This document shows positions 16,840 through 25,563 of a stretch of DNA of 64,000 nucleotides, in pieces (the first letter of the stretch is position 1; every line of letters begins with the position of its first letter). The position numbers and the translations under genes were made by a program. Location: positions 62,001 through 126,000 of the forward strand of contig SCNT01000003.1 in NCBI GenBank assembly GCA_005503165.1, read 5' to 3'. This DNA comes from Sphingomonadaceae bacterium 3R27E2-A (GTDB taxonomy: Bacteria > Pseudomonadota > Alphaproteobacteria > Sphingomonadales > Sphingomonadaceae). The notes beneath the pieces are model-generated. The model ran no database searches and was not told the DNA's origin. It was given only the letters and a program-made list of their open reading frames with translations.

Positions 16840-19557
16840 TTATGACGGTGAAAAGGCGCGATATGCGCTTTTTCTGCGCTCGACATTGGCGGCCGCGACA
16901 TGATTGACCGCCTCGTCGAGCGGCAGGCGGCGGATCGGGGTGCCGGGGGGGAAGGCCGAGAGCAGCCTTGAAGGGAAGCTCGGCGACAGCATCACGAACT
17001 GGCCATAATCGTCGCTGCGGCGGATCAGCCGCCCGAACGCCTGCGCGATGCGCCCGCGGATCACCATATCGTCGTAGCGCGCGCCGCCCTGCGCCGCGCG
17101 CCGCGCCGCGTGGAGGATCGTGGGGCGCGGCCAGGGCACGCCCTCCATCACCACCAGTCGCAGCGAATCGCCGGGGACATCGACGCCGTCGCGCAAGGCA
17201 TCGGTGCCGAGCAATGAGGCGTGGGGGTCGGCGCGGAAGATGTCGACGAGCGTGCCGGTGTCGAGCGGGTCGACATGCTGCGCGAACAGCGGCAGCCCGG
17301 CGCGCGCGAGCCGGTCGGCGATTCGCGCATGGACGATGCGCAGCCGCCGGATCGCGCTGAAGAGCCCCAGCGCGCCGCCCCCCGACGCCTCGATCAGCCG
17401 GCTGTAGGCGCCCGCGAGCGCGGGCAGGTCGCCGCGCGCGATGTCGGTGACGATGATGACCTCCGACTGGCGCGCATAGTCGAAGGGGCTCGGCACCGCG
17501 AAATGCTGCACCCCGCCGTCCATGTGCCGCGCGCCGGTGCGGATGTCGGCGTCGTGCCAGTCGTTCGAGCCGCGCAAGGTCGCCGAGGTCACGAGCACGC
17601 CGTGCGCCGGGCGATAGACGATGTCGGCGATCGGCTTCGCGGGGTCGAGCCAGTGGCGATGCAGCCCGCAATCGACCTCACGCCCGTCGATGCGATTGAC
17701 CGCCAGCCAGTCGACGAAATCGGGATCGGCGGGTCCGCCGACGCGCCCGAGCAGCGACAGCCACGCGCCGAGCGTGTCGATGCGGTTGCCCAGGCTGTGC
17801 CGCGCCCCGTCGACGCGCGCGCGCGCCTGGCCGTCGAGCCAGTCGGGCGGGTCCTCGATCAGCGCGTCGAGGCGCTTGCCGAGCGCCATCAGCGGACGCA
17901 GCAGCGCCTCGACCGCGTCGCCCGCGCTCGCCGCGGCGGCGACCAGTTCGGCGTCGGGATCGGCGAGCTCGGTCTCGAGCCCGTAACCGCTGTCGCCCCT
18001 CGCGTCGATGCCGCGCGCATAGACTTGCCCGCGCACCGCCGCCAGCAGCCGCTCGACCGCGCCCCAGGGCGCATTTTCGGCGAGCCGGCCGAGCCAGCCG
18101 TCGCCGGGCAGTTCGCCCGCCGCCTGAATCGCGGCCTGGATCGCCTTGTCGCCCGCCTCGTCATAGCTCGCGACATCGGCGAGCCGGGCGGCGAGCCCGC
18201 GCCGCCGCCCGCGCGACTTGCCCTCGGGCCCCAGCACCCAGCGGCGGATCTCGATCGCTTCCTGCCCGGTGAGAGCGGCGGCGAACATCGAATCGGCGGC
18301 GTCCCACAGATGATGCCCTTCGTCGAAGATCAGCCGCGTCGCGGGCGCGCCGCCGTCGCGCGGGCGCGCCGCCTGCACCATCGTCAGTGCATGGTTGGCG
18401 ATCACGATGTCGGCCTGCCCCGCCGCGCGCGCCGAACGCTCGATGAAGCACTTCCGGAAATGCGGGCAGCCGGCATAGATGCACTCGCCGCGGCGGTCGG
18501 TGAGCGCGGTGGTGCCGTTGCGACGGAACAAGGCGGGCAGCCAGCCGGGCAGGTCGCCGCCGACCATGTCGCCGTCGCGGCTGTACGCCGCCCAGCGCGC
18601 GACGAGCTGCGCGAGGATCGCCGCGCGCCCCGAAAAGCCGCCCTGCAGGGCGTCTTCGAGATTGAGCAGGCAGAGGTAATTTTCGCGCCCCTTGCGCACC
18701 ACCACCTTTTCGCGGTGCGTTGCGGCATCGGGGTAGAGGCGCTCGGTCTCGCGCGCGAGCTGGCGCTGCAACGCCTTGGTGAAGGTCGAGATGCACACCG
18801 CACCGGTCGACTGGTCGATCCACTGCTTGGCGGGGGCGAGATAGCCCAGGGTCTTGCCGATTCCGGTGCCGGCTTCGGCGACGAGCATCTGGGGCGCGTC
18901 CTTGCGCTCGCGCGCGGCGAAGACGGACGCGGCCGCGCGCGCATAATCCTGTTGCCCGCTCCGCCGTTCGGCGCCGTCGCCGGTCAGCCGCTCGAGCCGC
19001 GCGGTGACGTCGTCGGCATTCACATTCACCTGCCGCGGCTGCGGGCGGGGCGGCGCTTCTTCCCAGTCGGGCAGGCGCGCGAAGAGCCAGCGCTCGTCCT
19101 TGCCGGGCGGCGGCAGCTGCGGCTGGACCAGCGGCGCCCACGGCCAGCGTTGCCGCGCCAGCGCCTGCATGCCGTGCCACGCGCCCTCGCGCTCGGGCCA
19201 GGCGGGATCGTCGAGGCAGGCGAGCATCGCCGCCGCCGCCAGCGGCAGGAAAGCCGCGACATCGTCTTCGCGCTGCGGCGCATCGAGCCCCAGCGCCGCA
19301 GCCAGCCCCGCAGGGGTCGGCACCGCAAAGCGTGCGGGAAACAGGAAGGCGAAAAGCTCGAGCAGGTCGAGCCCCGACAATTCGGGATAGCCCAGCCGGT
19401 CGCCGGTCAGCGGCGCATTGAGGAAGATATGCGGCGTCCCCGCCACCGCCGCGATCGCCGCGCCGCGATCGACCCGCCGCGCGCGACCCTCGGTATCGGC
19501 GAGCCAGATGCCGACATGGCTCGCGTGGATCGCGGGGAGGGGCAGGGGAGCGAGCAT
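16840..19557 (-). CDS. DinG/XPD-like ATP-dependent Fe-S DNA helicase
   Basis: A 905-residue superfamily 2 helicase. ATG 19557 is chosen because an earlier in-frame start reads through repeat A3. The order is: N-terminal region of about 220 residues, Walker A EAGTGIGKT, a cysteine cluster (CLLNLE, then CIYAGCPHFRKC) fitting a 4Fe-4S site, the DEAH-type box FDEGHH, and C-terminal motifs VTSATLRGSNDW, GLFSAIRRLRIVH and RGRIAQAFGRLIRR. It should unwind 5'-3' in repair or replication-conflict resolution. The N-terminal region may be a degenerate exonuclease-like domain. Confidence 0.88.
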   Translation of the reverse strand: MLAPLPLPAIHASHVGIWLADTEGRARRVDRGAAIAAVAGTPHIFLNAPLTGDRLGYPELSGLDLLELFAFLFPARFAVPTPAGLAAALGLDAPQREDDVAAFLPLAAAAMLACLDDPAWPEREGAWHGMQALARQRWPWAPLVQPQLPPPGKDERWLFARLPDWEEAPPRPQPRQVNVNADDVTARLERLTGDGAERRSGQQDYARAAASVFAARERKDAPQMLVAEAGTGIGKTLGYLAPAKQWIDQSTGAVCISTFTKALQRQLARETERLYPDAATHREKVVVRKGRENYLCLLNLEDALQGGFSGRAAILAQLVARWAAYSRDGDMVGGDLPGWLPALFRRNGTTALTDRRGECIYAGCPHFRKCFIERSARAAGQADIVIANHALTMVQAARPRDGGAPATRLIFDEGHHLWDAADSMFAAALTGQEAIEIRRWVLGPEGKSRGRRRGLAARLADVASYDEAGDKAIQAAIQAAGELPGDGWLGRLAENAPWGAVERLLAAVRGQVYARGIDARGDSGYGLETELADPDAELVAAAASAGDAVEALLRPLMALGKRLDALIEDPPDWLDGQARARVDGARHSLGNRIDTLGAWLSLLGRVGGPADPDFVDWLAVNRIDGREVDCGLHRHWLDPAKPIADIVYRPAHGVLVTSATLRGSNDWHDADIRTGARHMDGGVQHFAVPSPFDYARQSEVIIVTDIARGDLPALAGAYSRLIEASGGGALGLFSAIRRLRIVHARIADRLARAGLPLFAQHVDPLDTGTLVDIFRADPHASLLGTDALRDGVDVPGDSLRLVVMEGVPWPRPTILHAARRAAQGGARYDDMVIRGRIAQAFGRLIRRSDDYGQFVMLSPSFPSRLLSAFPPGTPIRRLPLDEAVNHVAAANVERRKSAYRAFSPS

Positions 19558-19640
19558 CGCTGCAGGGTAAGGACAAAAGAGGAACGCGGCAAGGGCGGGG
19601 GTGTGGGGCCAGTGGCGGCTTTGGGTTGGGAACAAGTCGA

Positions 19641-19768
19641 TCCTCCCCACTTGTGGGGAGGTGGCAGCGCGAAGCGCTGACCGAGGGGGTGGCGTCCTCA
19701 AGCGGCGCTTCAGGCCGAGCGCCCCCTCCACCGCCTTCGGCGGTCCCCCTCCCCGCAAGCGGAGAGGA
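19641..19768. repeat. Interspersed palindromic repeat, family A copy 3
   Basis: Starts TCCTCCCCACTTGTGGGGAG, contains GCGCGAAGCGCTGACCGAGG and ends CCCGCAAGCGGAGAGGA. It lies between pilZ and the helicase, at the 3' end of pilZ. Confidence 0.75.
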
Positions 19769-19807
19769 TTAAACGGTCGCAACCGCCCGATACCAGCCCT
19801 TTACCGT

Positions 19808-20179
19808 TCAGTTCAGCCCGCGCCGCCCGAATGTCGCCGGCCGCATGCTGCGAAATACCTGCGCCGGCTCGCTCGGCCACGCGCCCCGCGCGCGTTCGAG
19901 CGCGTTGTACAGCGGTCCGTCGACCAGTTCATAGGGGAAGCGCACCCCCATGCGGTCGACCTCGGCCCACATCACGACGGCATAGACGGTCTGCCCGGCA
20001 TAATGGACCTCGCAGCGCGACCGCACCGGCATGATCACGCCGCCCTCGATCCGCGCGCCCCCCTCCGACAGGTCGGTGATCCGGCCCTCGACGACATTGA
20101 GCACGCCGTTGACGGTCACGTCGAGCGAAACGGGAGTGCGCTGGTGCTGGCGCGGTCGGGGATTTCCGGTGGTGGTCAT
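19808..20179 (-). CDS. PilZ domain protein
   Basis: A 123-residue protein. QHQRTPVSLDVTV and ITDLSEGGARIEGG form the RxxxR and D/NxSxxG motifs that bind cyclic-di-GMP; here the first motif is QHQRTP with a single arginine, so affinity is uncertain. VDRMGVRFPYE follows. It is a stand-alone PilZ adaptor. The GGDEF-EAL-PilZ enzyme at 28407-31046 could be the local source of the signal. Confidence 0.82.
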   Translation of the reverse strand: MTTTGNPRPRQHQRTPVSLDVTVNGVLNVVEGRITDLSEGGARIEGGVIMPVRSRCEVHYAGQTVYAVVMWAEVDRMGVRFPYELVDGPLYNALERARGAWPSEPAQVFRSMRPATFGRRGLN

Positions 20180-20237
20180 GCGGAAAGGCTAGGCAAAGAT
20201 GGTAAATAATCCGGTAACGATGTTTGCATCATCGTCC

Positions 20238-20257
20238 ACTTGATCGATCATTCAAGT
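20238..20257. promoter_or_regulatory. Palindrome upstream of the PCuAC fusion gene
   Basis: ACTTGA and TCAAGT arms flank an eight-base spacer in the divergent pilZ/PCuAC gap. It could be a dimeric regulator site. No known regulator is assigned. Confidence 0.3.
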
Positions 20258-20294
20258 CGCGTTAGGCTCGTCCTCGAATTGGGGGAGAACCGAT

Positions 20295-21209
20295 ATGCGC
20301 AACGCCATGCTGATCGCAGCCCTGCTGGCCGGGGCGCCCTCCGCCGCCGCGGCCGAGGAACAACCCGCGCTCGCCGACCATTTCGCGCCTTTGCTCGGTC
20401 GCTGCTGGAGCGCAGATTTCCCGGGCGGCAAGGCGCGCGACACGCATTGCTACCGGCTGATCGAGGGCGGCACTGCGATGGAGGACCGGCATGTCGTCAC
20501 CGGGGGCGCCGAGCCCTATGGCGGCATCAGCGTCTATCGCCGCGATGCGAAGAGCGGCGCGATCCGCTACCATTATTTCGCCGGCGACGGCGGCTACAGC
20601 GAAGGGCAGGCGATCGCGGTCGATGGCGGCTTCGACTTTCCCGACGAAGATTATACCGGCCCCGGCGGCAAGCCGGTGGCGATCCGCAACAGGCTGCGCT
20701 TCGATCCCGCCGGCGGCTATTCCGCCGAATCCGAAAAGCGCGAGGGCGAGGCCTGGACCCCGCTCTTCGCGATGAAATTCGCCGCGGTCGGCCCCGCGCC
20801 GACGCCGGGCGCGATCGCCTTCGACCATCTGCAGGTCTCGCGCGCGATCGTCCGCGACGCGCCCGAGGCCGGAGCCGACACCGCCGGCTATATCGCCATC
20901 GCCAACACGGGCCAGACGCCCGACCGCCTGCTTTCCGCGCGTTGCGCCTGCGCCGGGCGCGTCGAACTGCACCGCGTGACCCGCGCCGAGGGCAAGGTGT
21001 CGATGGACAATGTATGGCCGCTCGCCATCGCCCCCGCTGCGCGCACCGAGGTCAAGCCCGGTACGCCGCTGCACCTGATGCTGATGGAACTGACGGCTCC
21101 GCTCGTCGCAGGGGGCAGCGTGCCCGTCATCCTGCAGTTCGAGCGCGCGGGCGCGGTGCGTGTCGATTTCCACATCGTCGCCGACAGCGCCAAGGGCTGG
21201 GAGGGCTGA
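20295..21209 (+). CDS. Secreted protein: novel N-terminal domain plus PCu(A)C copper-chaperone domain
   Basis: A 304-residue protein with a signal peptide (MRNAMLIAALLAGAPSAAAA). Residues about 25-165 form a domain I do not recognise (GRCWSADFPGG, GGISVYRRDAKSGAIRYHYF). Residues about 170-300 look like the DUF461/PCu(A)C fold: AGYIAIANTG, RCACAGRVELHRV, MDNVWPL and LHLMLMEL supply His/Met/Cys ligands. Classical chaperones of this type deliver copper to the oxidase CuA site; the cox cluster here begins at 43644. A fusion with a separate N-terminal domain is unusual. Confidence 0.7.
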   Translation: MRNAMLIAALLAGAPSAAAAEEQPALADHFAPLLGRCWSADFPGGKARDTHCYRLIEGGTAMEDRHVVTGGAEPYGGISVYRRDAKSGAIRYHYFAGDGGYSEGQAIAVDGGFDFPDEDYTGPGGKPVAIRNRLRFDPAGGYSAESEKREGEAWTPLFAMKFAAVGPAPTPGAIAFDHLQVSRAIVRDAPEAGADTAGYIAIANTGQTPDRLLSARCACAGRVELHRVTRAEGKVSMDNVWPLAIAPAARTEVKPGTPLHLMLMELTAPLVAGGSVPVILQFERAGAVRVDFHIVADSAKGWEG

Positions 21210-21254
21210 GCGGCCGGTTGCCAGCGGCCGCAGCCGATGGTCTACCTTGAGACC

Positions 21255-21665
21255 ATGGCACGTCCGATCATACTCTACGGCATCGCGCTCGCCGCGGCGG
21301 CCTTCCTGCTCGAATGGCTGAACTACAAACATGTCGTCCATCGCTGGTCGACCGAATTCTACATCGCCTGCATCGCCATCCTCTGTGTGGCGCTCGGTAT
21401 CTGGGTCGGCAACCGTCTGACCGCGAAGCCGCGCACCGCCTTCGTCCGCAACGAGGCGGCGATCGCCGCGCTGGGGATCAGCGCGCGCGAGTGCGAGGTG
21501 CTCGAAATGCTCGCGGCGGGCCACGCCAACAAGGTCATCGCGCGCCGGCTCGCCATTTCGCCCAACACGGTCAAGACGCACGTCGCGCGTGTCTATGAAA
21601 AGCTCGAGGTTGCCAGCCGCACGCAGGCGATCCAGAAGGCGCGGTCGCTCGACATCCTCCCGTAA
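21255..21665 (+). CDS. Membrane-anchored LuxR-type regulator
   Basis: A 136-residue protein with two N-terminal transmembrane helices (IILYGIALAAAAFLLEWL and FYIACIAILCVALGIWVG) and a C-terminal GerE/LuxR helix-turn-helix: LGISARECEVLEMLAAGHANKVIARRLAISPNTVKTHVARVYEKL. There is no receiver or sensor domain. A longer start at 21237 is possible. It lies 99 bases before a DUF4199 membrane protein gene, a recurrent pairing, which suggests that gene as target or partner. Confidence 0.82.
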   Translation: MARPIILYGIALAAAAFLLEWLNYKHVVHRWSTEFYIACIAILCVALGIWVGNRLTAKPRTAFVRNEAAIAALGISARECEVLEMLAAGHANKVIARRLAISPNTVKTHVARVYEKLEVASRTQAIQKARSLDILP

Positions 21666-21764
21666 AATCGGGCGATAGCGCTCAAATCACCCATATGGGC
21701 GATGGATTTCCTCCGTTGTCCGGGGCCACCCTGCATGGCATCCACCAACAGGGGAGACAGGATC

Positions 21765-22301
21765 ATGGGCAGGATTATCGCCGTCTATGGCGCCATCGCG
21801 GGCGTCATCGTCATCATCGGCATGTACAGCAGCATCACCTTTGTCGCCGACCATGGTACGCTGGGCATGGTCGCCGGCTATCTGTCGATGCTGGTCGCGA
21901 TGATCTTCGTGTTCGTCGGGGTGAAGCGCTACCGCGACGTCAACCTCGGCGGGGTGATCGGTTTCGGCAAGGCGTTCGGCGTCGGGCTCGGCATCGCGGG
22001 CGTCGCCGCGCTCTTCTATGTGCTCGGCTGGGAGGTCTATATGTGGCAGACCGGCGGGACCTTCATGGCCGAATATATGGCGAGCATGGTCGAGGAAATG
22101 CGCGCCGCGGGCAAATCGGCCGCCGAGATCGCAAAATTCTCGGCCGAGATGAACGCGATGGCCGAGCAGTACAAGAACCCGCTGTTCCGCATGGCGCTGA
22201 CCTTCACCGAAATCCTGCCCGTCGGGCTGCTCGTGTCGCTGATCTCGGCCGCGCTGCTGCGCAAGAGCGGGTTCATGCCCGCGATGCAGCCGCGGGGGTG
22301 A
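21765..22301 (+). CDS. DUF4199 domain membrane protein
   Basis: A 178-residue protein with four predicted helices (IIAVYGAIAGVIVIIGMYSSI, LGMVAGYLSMLVAMIFVFVGVKRYRD, a third around FGVGLGIAGVAALFYVLGW, and a C-terminal one). GVIGFGKAFGVG and the long amphipathic loop EMRAAGKSAAEIAKFSAEMNAM are as in DUF4199 proteins. A GGGGAGACAGG site precedes the ATG at 21765. Function unknown. Confidence 0.78.
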   Translation: MGRIIAVYGAIAGVIVIIGMYSSITFVADHGTLGMVAGYLSMLVAMIFVFVGVKRYRDVNLGGVIGFGKAFGVGLGIAGVAALFYVLGWEVYMWQTGGTFMAEYMASMVEEMRAAGKSAAEIAKFSAEMNAMAEQYKNPLFRMALTFTEILPVGLLVSLISAALLRKSGFMPAMQPRG

Positions 22302-22325
22302 TTTAACGGAGCACGACCATGTAAA

Positions 22326-22467
22326 CCTCCCCTCCCTGCAAGGGAGGGGCAAGGGGTGGGTATCGGCGGTCGGGGCGCGATGCCCCGGCTGCCGAATTTT
22401 TTACGTGCCTCGGCGCGGCTCGCTTCGCTCGCACCCACCCCCAACCCCTCCCTTGCAGGGAGGGGAG
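22326..22467. repeat. Large inverted repeat at the 3' end of the DUF4199 gene
   Basis: Arms CTCCCCTCCCTGCAAGGGAG and its complement around 22440-22467 (CAACCCCTCCCTTGCAGGGA) are separated by about 80 bases with a GCGCGGCTCGCTTCGCTCGC block. It resembles the family A repeats in its CCCTCCC ends but differs inside. Just upstream of lysS. Confidence 0.7.
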
Positions 22468-22527
22468 TCAGGCCACGCCGCACTTTTGCCTTTCGTCCTG
22501 CCGCCGCTTGCCGCTATGGCGCGCGCC

Positions 22528-24129
22528 ATGACCGACTTGCATCTCGACCCCGCCCTGCGCGAGCCCGCGCAAACGTCCAAGGCCTGGCCGTTCGAGGAAG
22601 CGCGCAAGCTGGTGAAACGCTATCCGCAGGGCAAGCCCGGCGGCGCGCCCGTGCTGTTCGAAACCGGCTATGGCCCGTCGGGGCTGCCGCATATCGGCAC
22701 CTTCAACGAAGTGCTGCGCACGACGATGGTCCGCCGCGCCTATGAGACGCTGACCGGCGGCGCACCGACGCGCCTCGTCGCGTTCAGCGACGACATGGAC
22801 GGGCTGCGCAAGGTGCCCGGCAACGTTCCGAACCAGGAGATGCTGGAGGCGAACCTCGGCAAGCCTCTGACCGCGGTCCCCGATCCCTTCGGCAAGTATG
22901 AGAGCTTCGCGCATCACAATAATGCGATGTTCCGCGAATTCCTCGACCGCTTCGGTTTCGATTACGAGTTCGTGAGCTCGACCGAGCGCTACACGTCGGG
23001 CGCCTTCGACGAAGCGCTGAAGAATGTGCTGCGCCACAACCAGGACATCCTCGACATCATGCTGCCGACGCTGCGCGCCGAGCGCGCCGCGACCTATTCG
23101 CCGATCCTGCCCGTCAGCCCTAAGACGGGCATCGTGCTGCAGGTGCCGGTGACCGTGGTCGATGCCGACAGGGGTCTGGTGTCGTTCGAGGACGAGGGCG
23201 AGACGATCACGCACAGCATCCTCGGCGGCGGCGCGAAGCTGCAGTGGAAGGTCGACTGGGCAATGCGCTGGGTCGCGCTCGGCGTCGATTACGAGATGTA
23301 CGGCAAGGACCTGACCGACAGCGGCGTCCAGTCGGGCAAGATCGCGCGCGCGCTCGGCGGACAAAAGCCCGAGGGGCTGATCTACGAAATGTTCCTCGAC
23401 GAAAAGGGCGAGAAGATTTCGAAAACCAAGGGGAATGGCCTCAGCCTCGAGGAATGGCTGAGCTATGGCAGCGAAGAGAGCCTCGCTTTCTATGCCTATC
23501 GCGAGCCCAAGGCGGCTAAGCAACTGCACATCGGCGTCGTGCCCAAGGCGATCGACGAATATCTGCAGATGCGCGGCAATTATCCGGCGCAGGAGCCCGA
23601 CAAGCGGCTCGGCAACCCCGTGCATCACGTCCATGCCGCGCGCGGCGAGGCTATGCCGTCTGCCGAACTTCCGGTGACCTTCGGGCTGCTTCTCAACCTC
23701 GTCGGGGTCATGGGCGCCGACGCATCGAAGGCGCAGATCTGGCGCTACCTCGGCCAATATGTCGAGGGCGCCAGTGCGGAAACCTACCCCGAACTCGACC
23801 GGCTGATCGACAATGCGATGGCGTATAACCGCGACTATGTCGCGCCGACGCTCAATCGACGCAAGCCTGCGGGCGGCGAGGGGGCGGCCTTGCGGGAACT
23901 CGACGAAAAGCTGGCGGCGCTGCCCGCCGATGCCTCGGCCGACGATATCCAGAATATCGTCTACGAGATCGGCAAGAACGAAGCCTACGGCTTCGAAAAT
24001 CTTCGCGACTGGTTCAAGGCGCTCTACGAGACCCTGCTCGGGTCAAGCGCGGGGCCGCGCATGGGCAGCTTCATCGCGCTGTTCGGCATCGCCAACACGC
24101 GGCGGCTGATCGCCGAAGCTTTGGCTTAA
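22528..24129 (+). CDS. lysS: Class I lysyl-tRNA synthetase
   Basis: A 533-residue class I enzyme. The HIGH-equivalent is GPSGLPHIGTFNE and the KMSKS-equivalent is GEKISKTKG. KDLTDSGVQSGKIAR lies between them in the Rossmann half. The helical C-terminal domain fits the LysRS-I family used by archaea and many alphaproteobacteria instead of class II LysS. Start at ATG 22528 (MTDLHLDP); ATG 22516 is possible. It lies downstream of the inverted repeat at 22326-22467. Confidence 0.93.
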   Translation: MTDLHLDPALREPAQTSKAWPFEEARKLVKRYPQGKPGGAPVLFETGYGPSGLPHIGTFNEVLRTTMVRRAYETLTGGAPTRLVAFSDDMDGLRKVPGNVPNQEMLEANLGKPLTAVPDPFGKYESFAHHNNAMFREFLDRFGFDYEFVSSTERYTSGAFDEALKNVLRHNQDILDIMLPTLRAERAATYSPILPVSPKTGIVLQVPVTVVDADRGLVSFEDEGETITHSILGGGAKLQWKVDWAMRWVALGVDYEMYGKDLTDSGVQSGKIARALGGQKPEGLIYEMFLDEKGEKISKTKGNGLSLEEWLSYGSEESLAFYAYREPKAAKQLHIGVVPKAIDEYLQMRGNYPAQEPDKRLGNPVHHVHAARGEAMPSAELPVTFGLLLNLVGVMGADASKAQIWRYLGQYVEGASAETYPELDRLIDNAMAYNRDYVAPTLNRRKPAGGEGAALRELDEKLAALPADASADDIQNIVYEIGKNEAYGFENLRDWFKALYETLLGSSAGPRMGSFIALFGIANTRRLIAEALA

Positions 24130-24139
24130 GGGGGCGGGC

Positions 24140-24625
24140 ATGGCAGGATATGAACTTGCGCAGATCAACATCGCGCGCTTCCGCCTGCCGGCCGAGCATG
24201 TCGCGAACCGCGACTTCATGGACGCGCTCGACCATGTGAACGCGGTCGCCGAGGCCGCCGACGGCTTTGTCTGGCGGCTGACGGGCGAGGGCAACAACGC
24301 GACCGACGTGCCGGTGACCGACGACCCGCAGCTGATCGCCAATATGTCGGTGTGGCGCGATATCGATGCGCTCGCGGCCTATGTCTATCGCACCCCCGAT
24401 CACCTCACGATCATGAAGCGACGCAAGGAATGGTTCGACCATATGGCGATCTATCAGGCGCTCTGGTGGGTGCCGACCGGCCATCGCCCGACCGTCGCCG
24501 AGGGCATGGCGCGCATCGCGATGATCGAGGCGAACGGCCCGAGCGCCGAGGCCTTTACCTTCAAGCGGCCTTTCGACGCGCCCGACGGCACCCCGGCGCT
24601 TCCCATCGAGGACGAATGCGCGTGA
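24140..24625 (+). CDS. DUF3291 domain protein
   Basis: A 161-residue protein in the dimeric alpha/beta-barrel group: ELAQINIARFR, FMDALDHVNAVAEAADGFVWRL, SVWRDIDALAAYVYRTPDH and MKRRKEWFDH match DUF3291. Ten bases separate it from lysS and it overlaps the asparaginase gene by ten, so all three may be co-transcribed. Biochemical function unknown; related folds include monooxygenases. Confidence 0.82.
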   Translation: MAGYELAQINIARFRLPAEHVANRDFMDALDHVNAVAEAADGFVWRLTGEGNNATDVPVTDDPQLIANMSVWRDIDALAAYVYRTPDHLTIMKRRKEWFDHMAIYQALWWVPTGHRPTVAEGMARIAMIEANGPSAEAFTFKRPFDAPDGTPALPIEDECA

Positions 24626-25104
24626 TCGACATCTTCACCACGGGCGGCACGATCGACAAAGTCTATTTCGACGCGCTCAGCGAATTCCAGATCGGCCCTG
24701 CGGCGATCCCCGACATGCTGCGCGAGAACAACGTCCATGTCCCGCACCGCGTCACCCAGCTGATGCGCAAGGACAGCCTCGAGCTCGACGACGCCGACCG
24801 CGAGGCGATCCGCGTCGCGGTGGCCGCGAGCGACGCCGACCGCATCCTCGTCACCCATGGCACCGACACGATGGTCGTCACCGGGCGCGTGCTCGCGGGG
24901 ATTGCGGGCAAGACGATCGTGATGACCGGCGCGATGCAGCCCGCGTCGGTGCGCGCGAGCGACGCCGAATTCAACGTCGGCTTCGCGCTTGCTGCGGCGC
25001 AGACGCTGCCGCCCGGCGTCTATGTCGCGATGAACGGGATGATTTTCGATCCCGCGACCACGGTGAAGGACCGCGCCGCGGGCCGCTTCCGCCCCGAAGG
25101 GTAA
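24616..25104 (+). CDS. Short asparaginase-like protein, N-terminal domain only
   Basis: A 162-residue protein with FTTGGTIDK (first catalytic threonine region) and VTHGTDTMV (second active-site loop), both intact, plus VMTGAMQPA. Classical type I/II asparaginases are about 330 residues with a second domain that this protein lacks. Similar one-domain proteins exist, so it is probably a true short form rather than a pseudogene. Whether it hydrolyses asparagine is unclear. Confidence 0.75.
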   Translation: MRVIDIFTTGGTIDKVYFDALSEFQIGPAAIPDMLRENNVHVPHRVTQLMRKDSLELDDADREAIRVAVAASDADRILVTHGTDTMVVTGRVLAGIAGKTIVMTGAMQPASVRASDAEFNVGFALAAAQTLPPGVYVAMNGMIFDPATTVKDRAAGRFRPEG

Positions 25105-25143
25105 ACGGCTGCGCAGCCATATCGTTGAAAAATCTTCCCCCTG

Positions 25144-25155
25144 TGATCCAGATCA
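25144..25155. promoter_or_regulatory. Possible FNR/CRP-type box ahead of bufA
   Basis: TGATCCAGATCA matches the TGAT-N4-ATCA core of FNR/FixK-family sites. It lies 93 bases before the bufA start. One copy in one promoter is weak evidence; copper or ECF-sigma control is more usual for bufferins. Confidence 0.3.
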
Positions 25156-25247
25156 TGCCATCATGTCACCGGGTCGTGTGAATAAGACCGGGGGGCAGTG
25201 AGTCGCTGCCCCACCTTGATTGGACAACCGAAGGGAAGGGTAAACTC

Positions 25248-25553
25248 ATGACCAACAAACTGGCCGGCCTGATCGCCGCCTCGGCTACCGCGCTCGCGCT
25301 GTCGGGTGCCGCGTTCGCCGGCGAAGCGCCGAAGTCGAAGACCATCAGCGCCGCCGACGAAGTCAAATGCGCCGGGGTAAACAGCTGCAAGGGCGCCTCG
25401 GATTGCAAGACCGAGGCCAGCTCGTGCAGCGGCGCCTCGGGCTGCGGCTCGGCGGGCAACAGCTGCAAAGGCGCGAACACCTGCAAGGGCAAGGGCTGGA
25501 AAAAGCTCGCCGCGGGCAAGTGCCTCACCGACGGCGGCAAGATCGTCGTCTGA
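25248..25553 (+). CDS. bufA: Bufferin precursor (BufA2-like, Cys-rich RiPP)
   Basis: A 101-residue precursor with a signal peptide (TNKLAGLIAASATALALSGAAFA) and a mature part holding eight cysteines in a CxGxNSCKGxSxC pattern: KCAGVNSCKG, SDCKT, SSCSG, SGCGS, NSCKGANTCKG and GKC. Family members have cysteines converted to thiooxazole by a DUF692 enzyme and bind copper in the periplasm. A GAAGGGAAGGG ribosome site predicts strong translation. It heads an operon with the DUF692 and DUF2063 genes, separated from them by a strong hairpin. Confidence 0.88.
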   Translation: MTNKLAGLIAASATALALSGAAFAGEAPKSKTISAADEVKCAGVNSCKGASDCKTEASSCSGASGCGSAGNSCKGANTCKGKGWKKLAAGKCLTDGGKIVV

Positions 25554-25563
25554 CACCGGATGC

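Noticed and set aside
17221..19680. Long 819-codon frame on the plus strand antisense to the dinG-like helicase
   Set aside because: Composition is Arg/Gly/Ala-rich with no motif; it is a codon-bias shadow of the helicase, which has complete family motifs on the minus strand.
24616..25104. Asparaginase as a truncated pseudogene
   Set aside because: The frame is intact, both active-site loops are kept, and no second-domain remnant follows; a short form is more likely.
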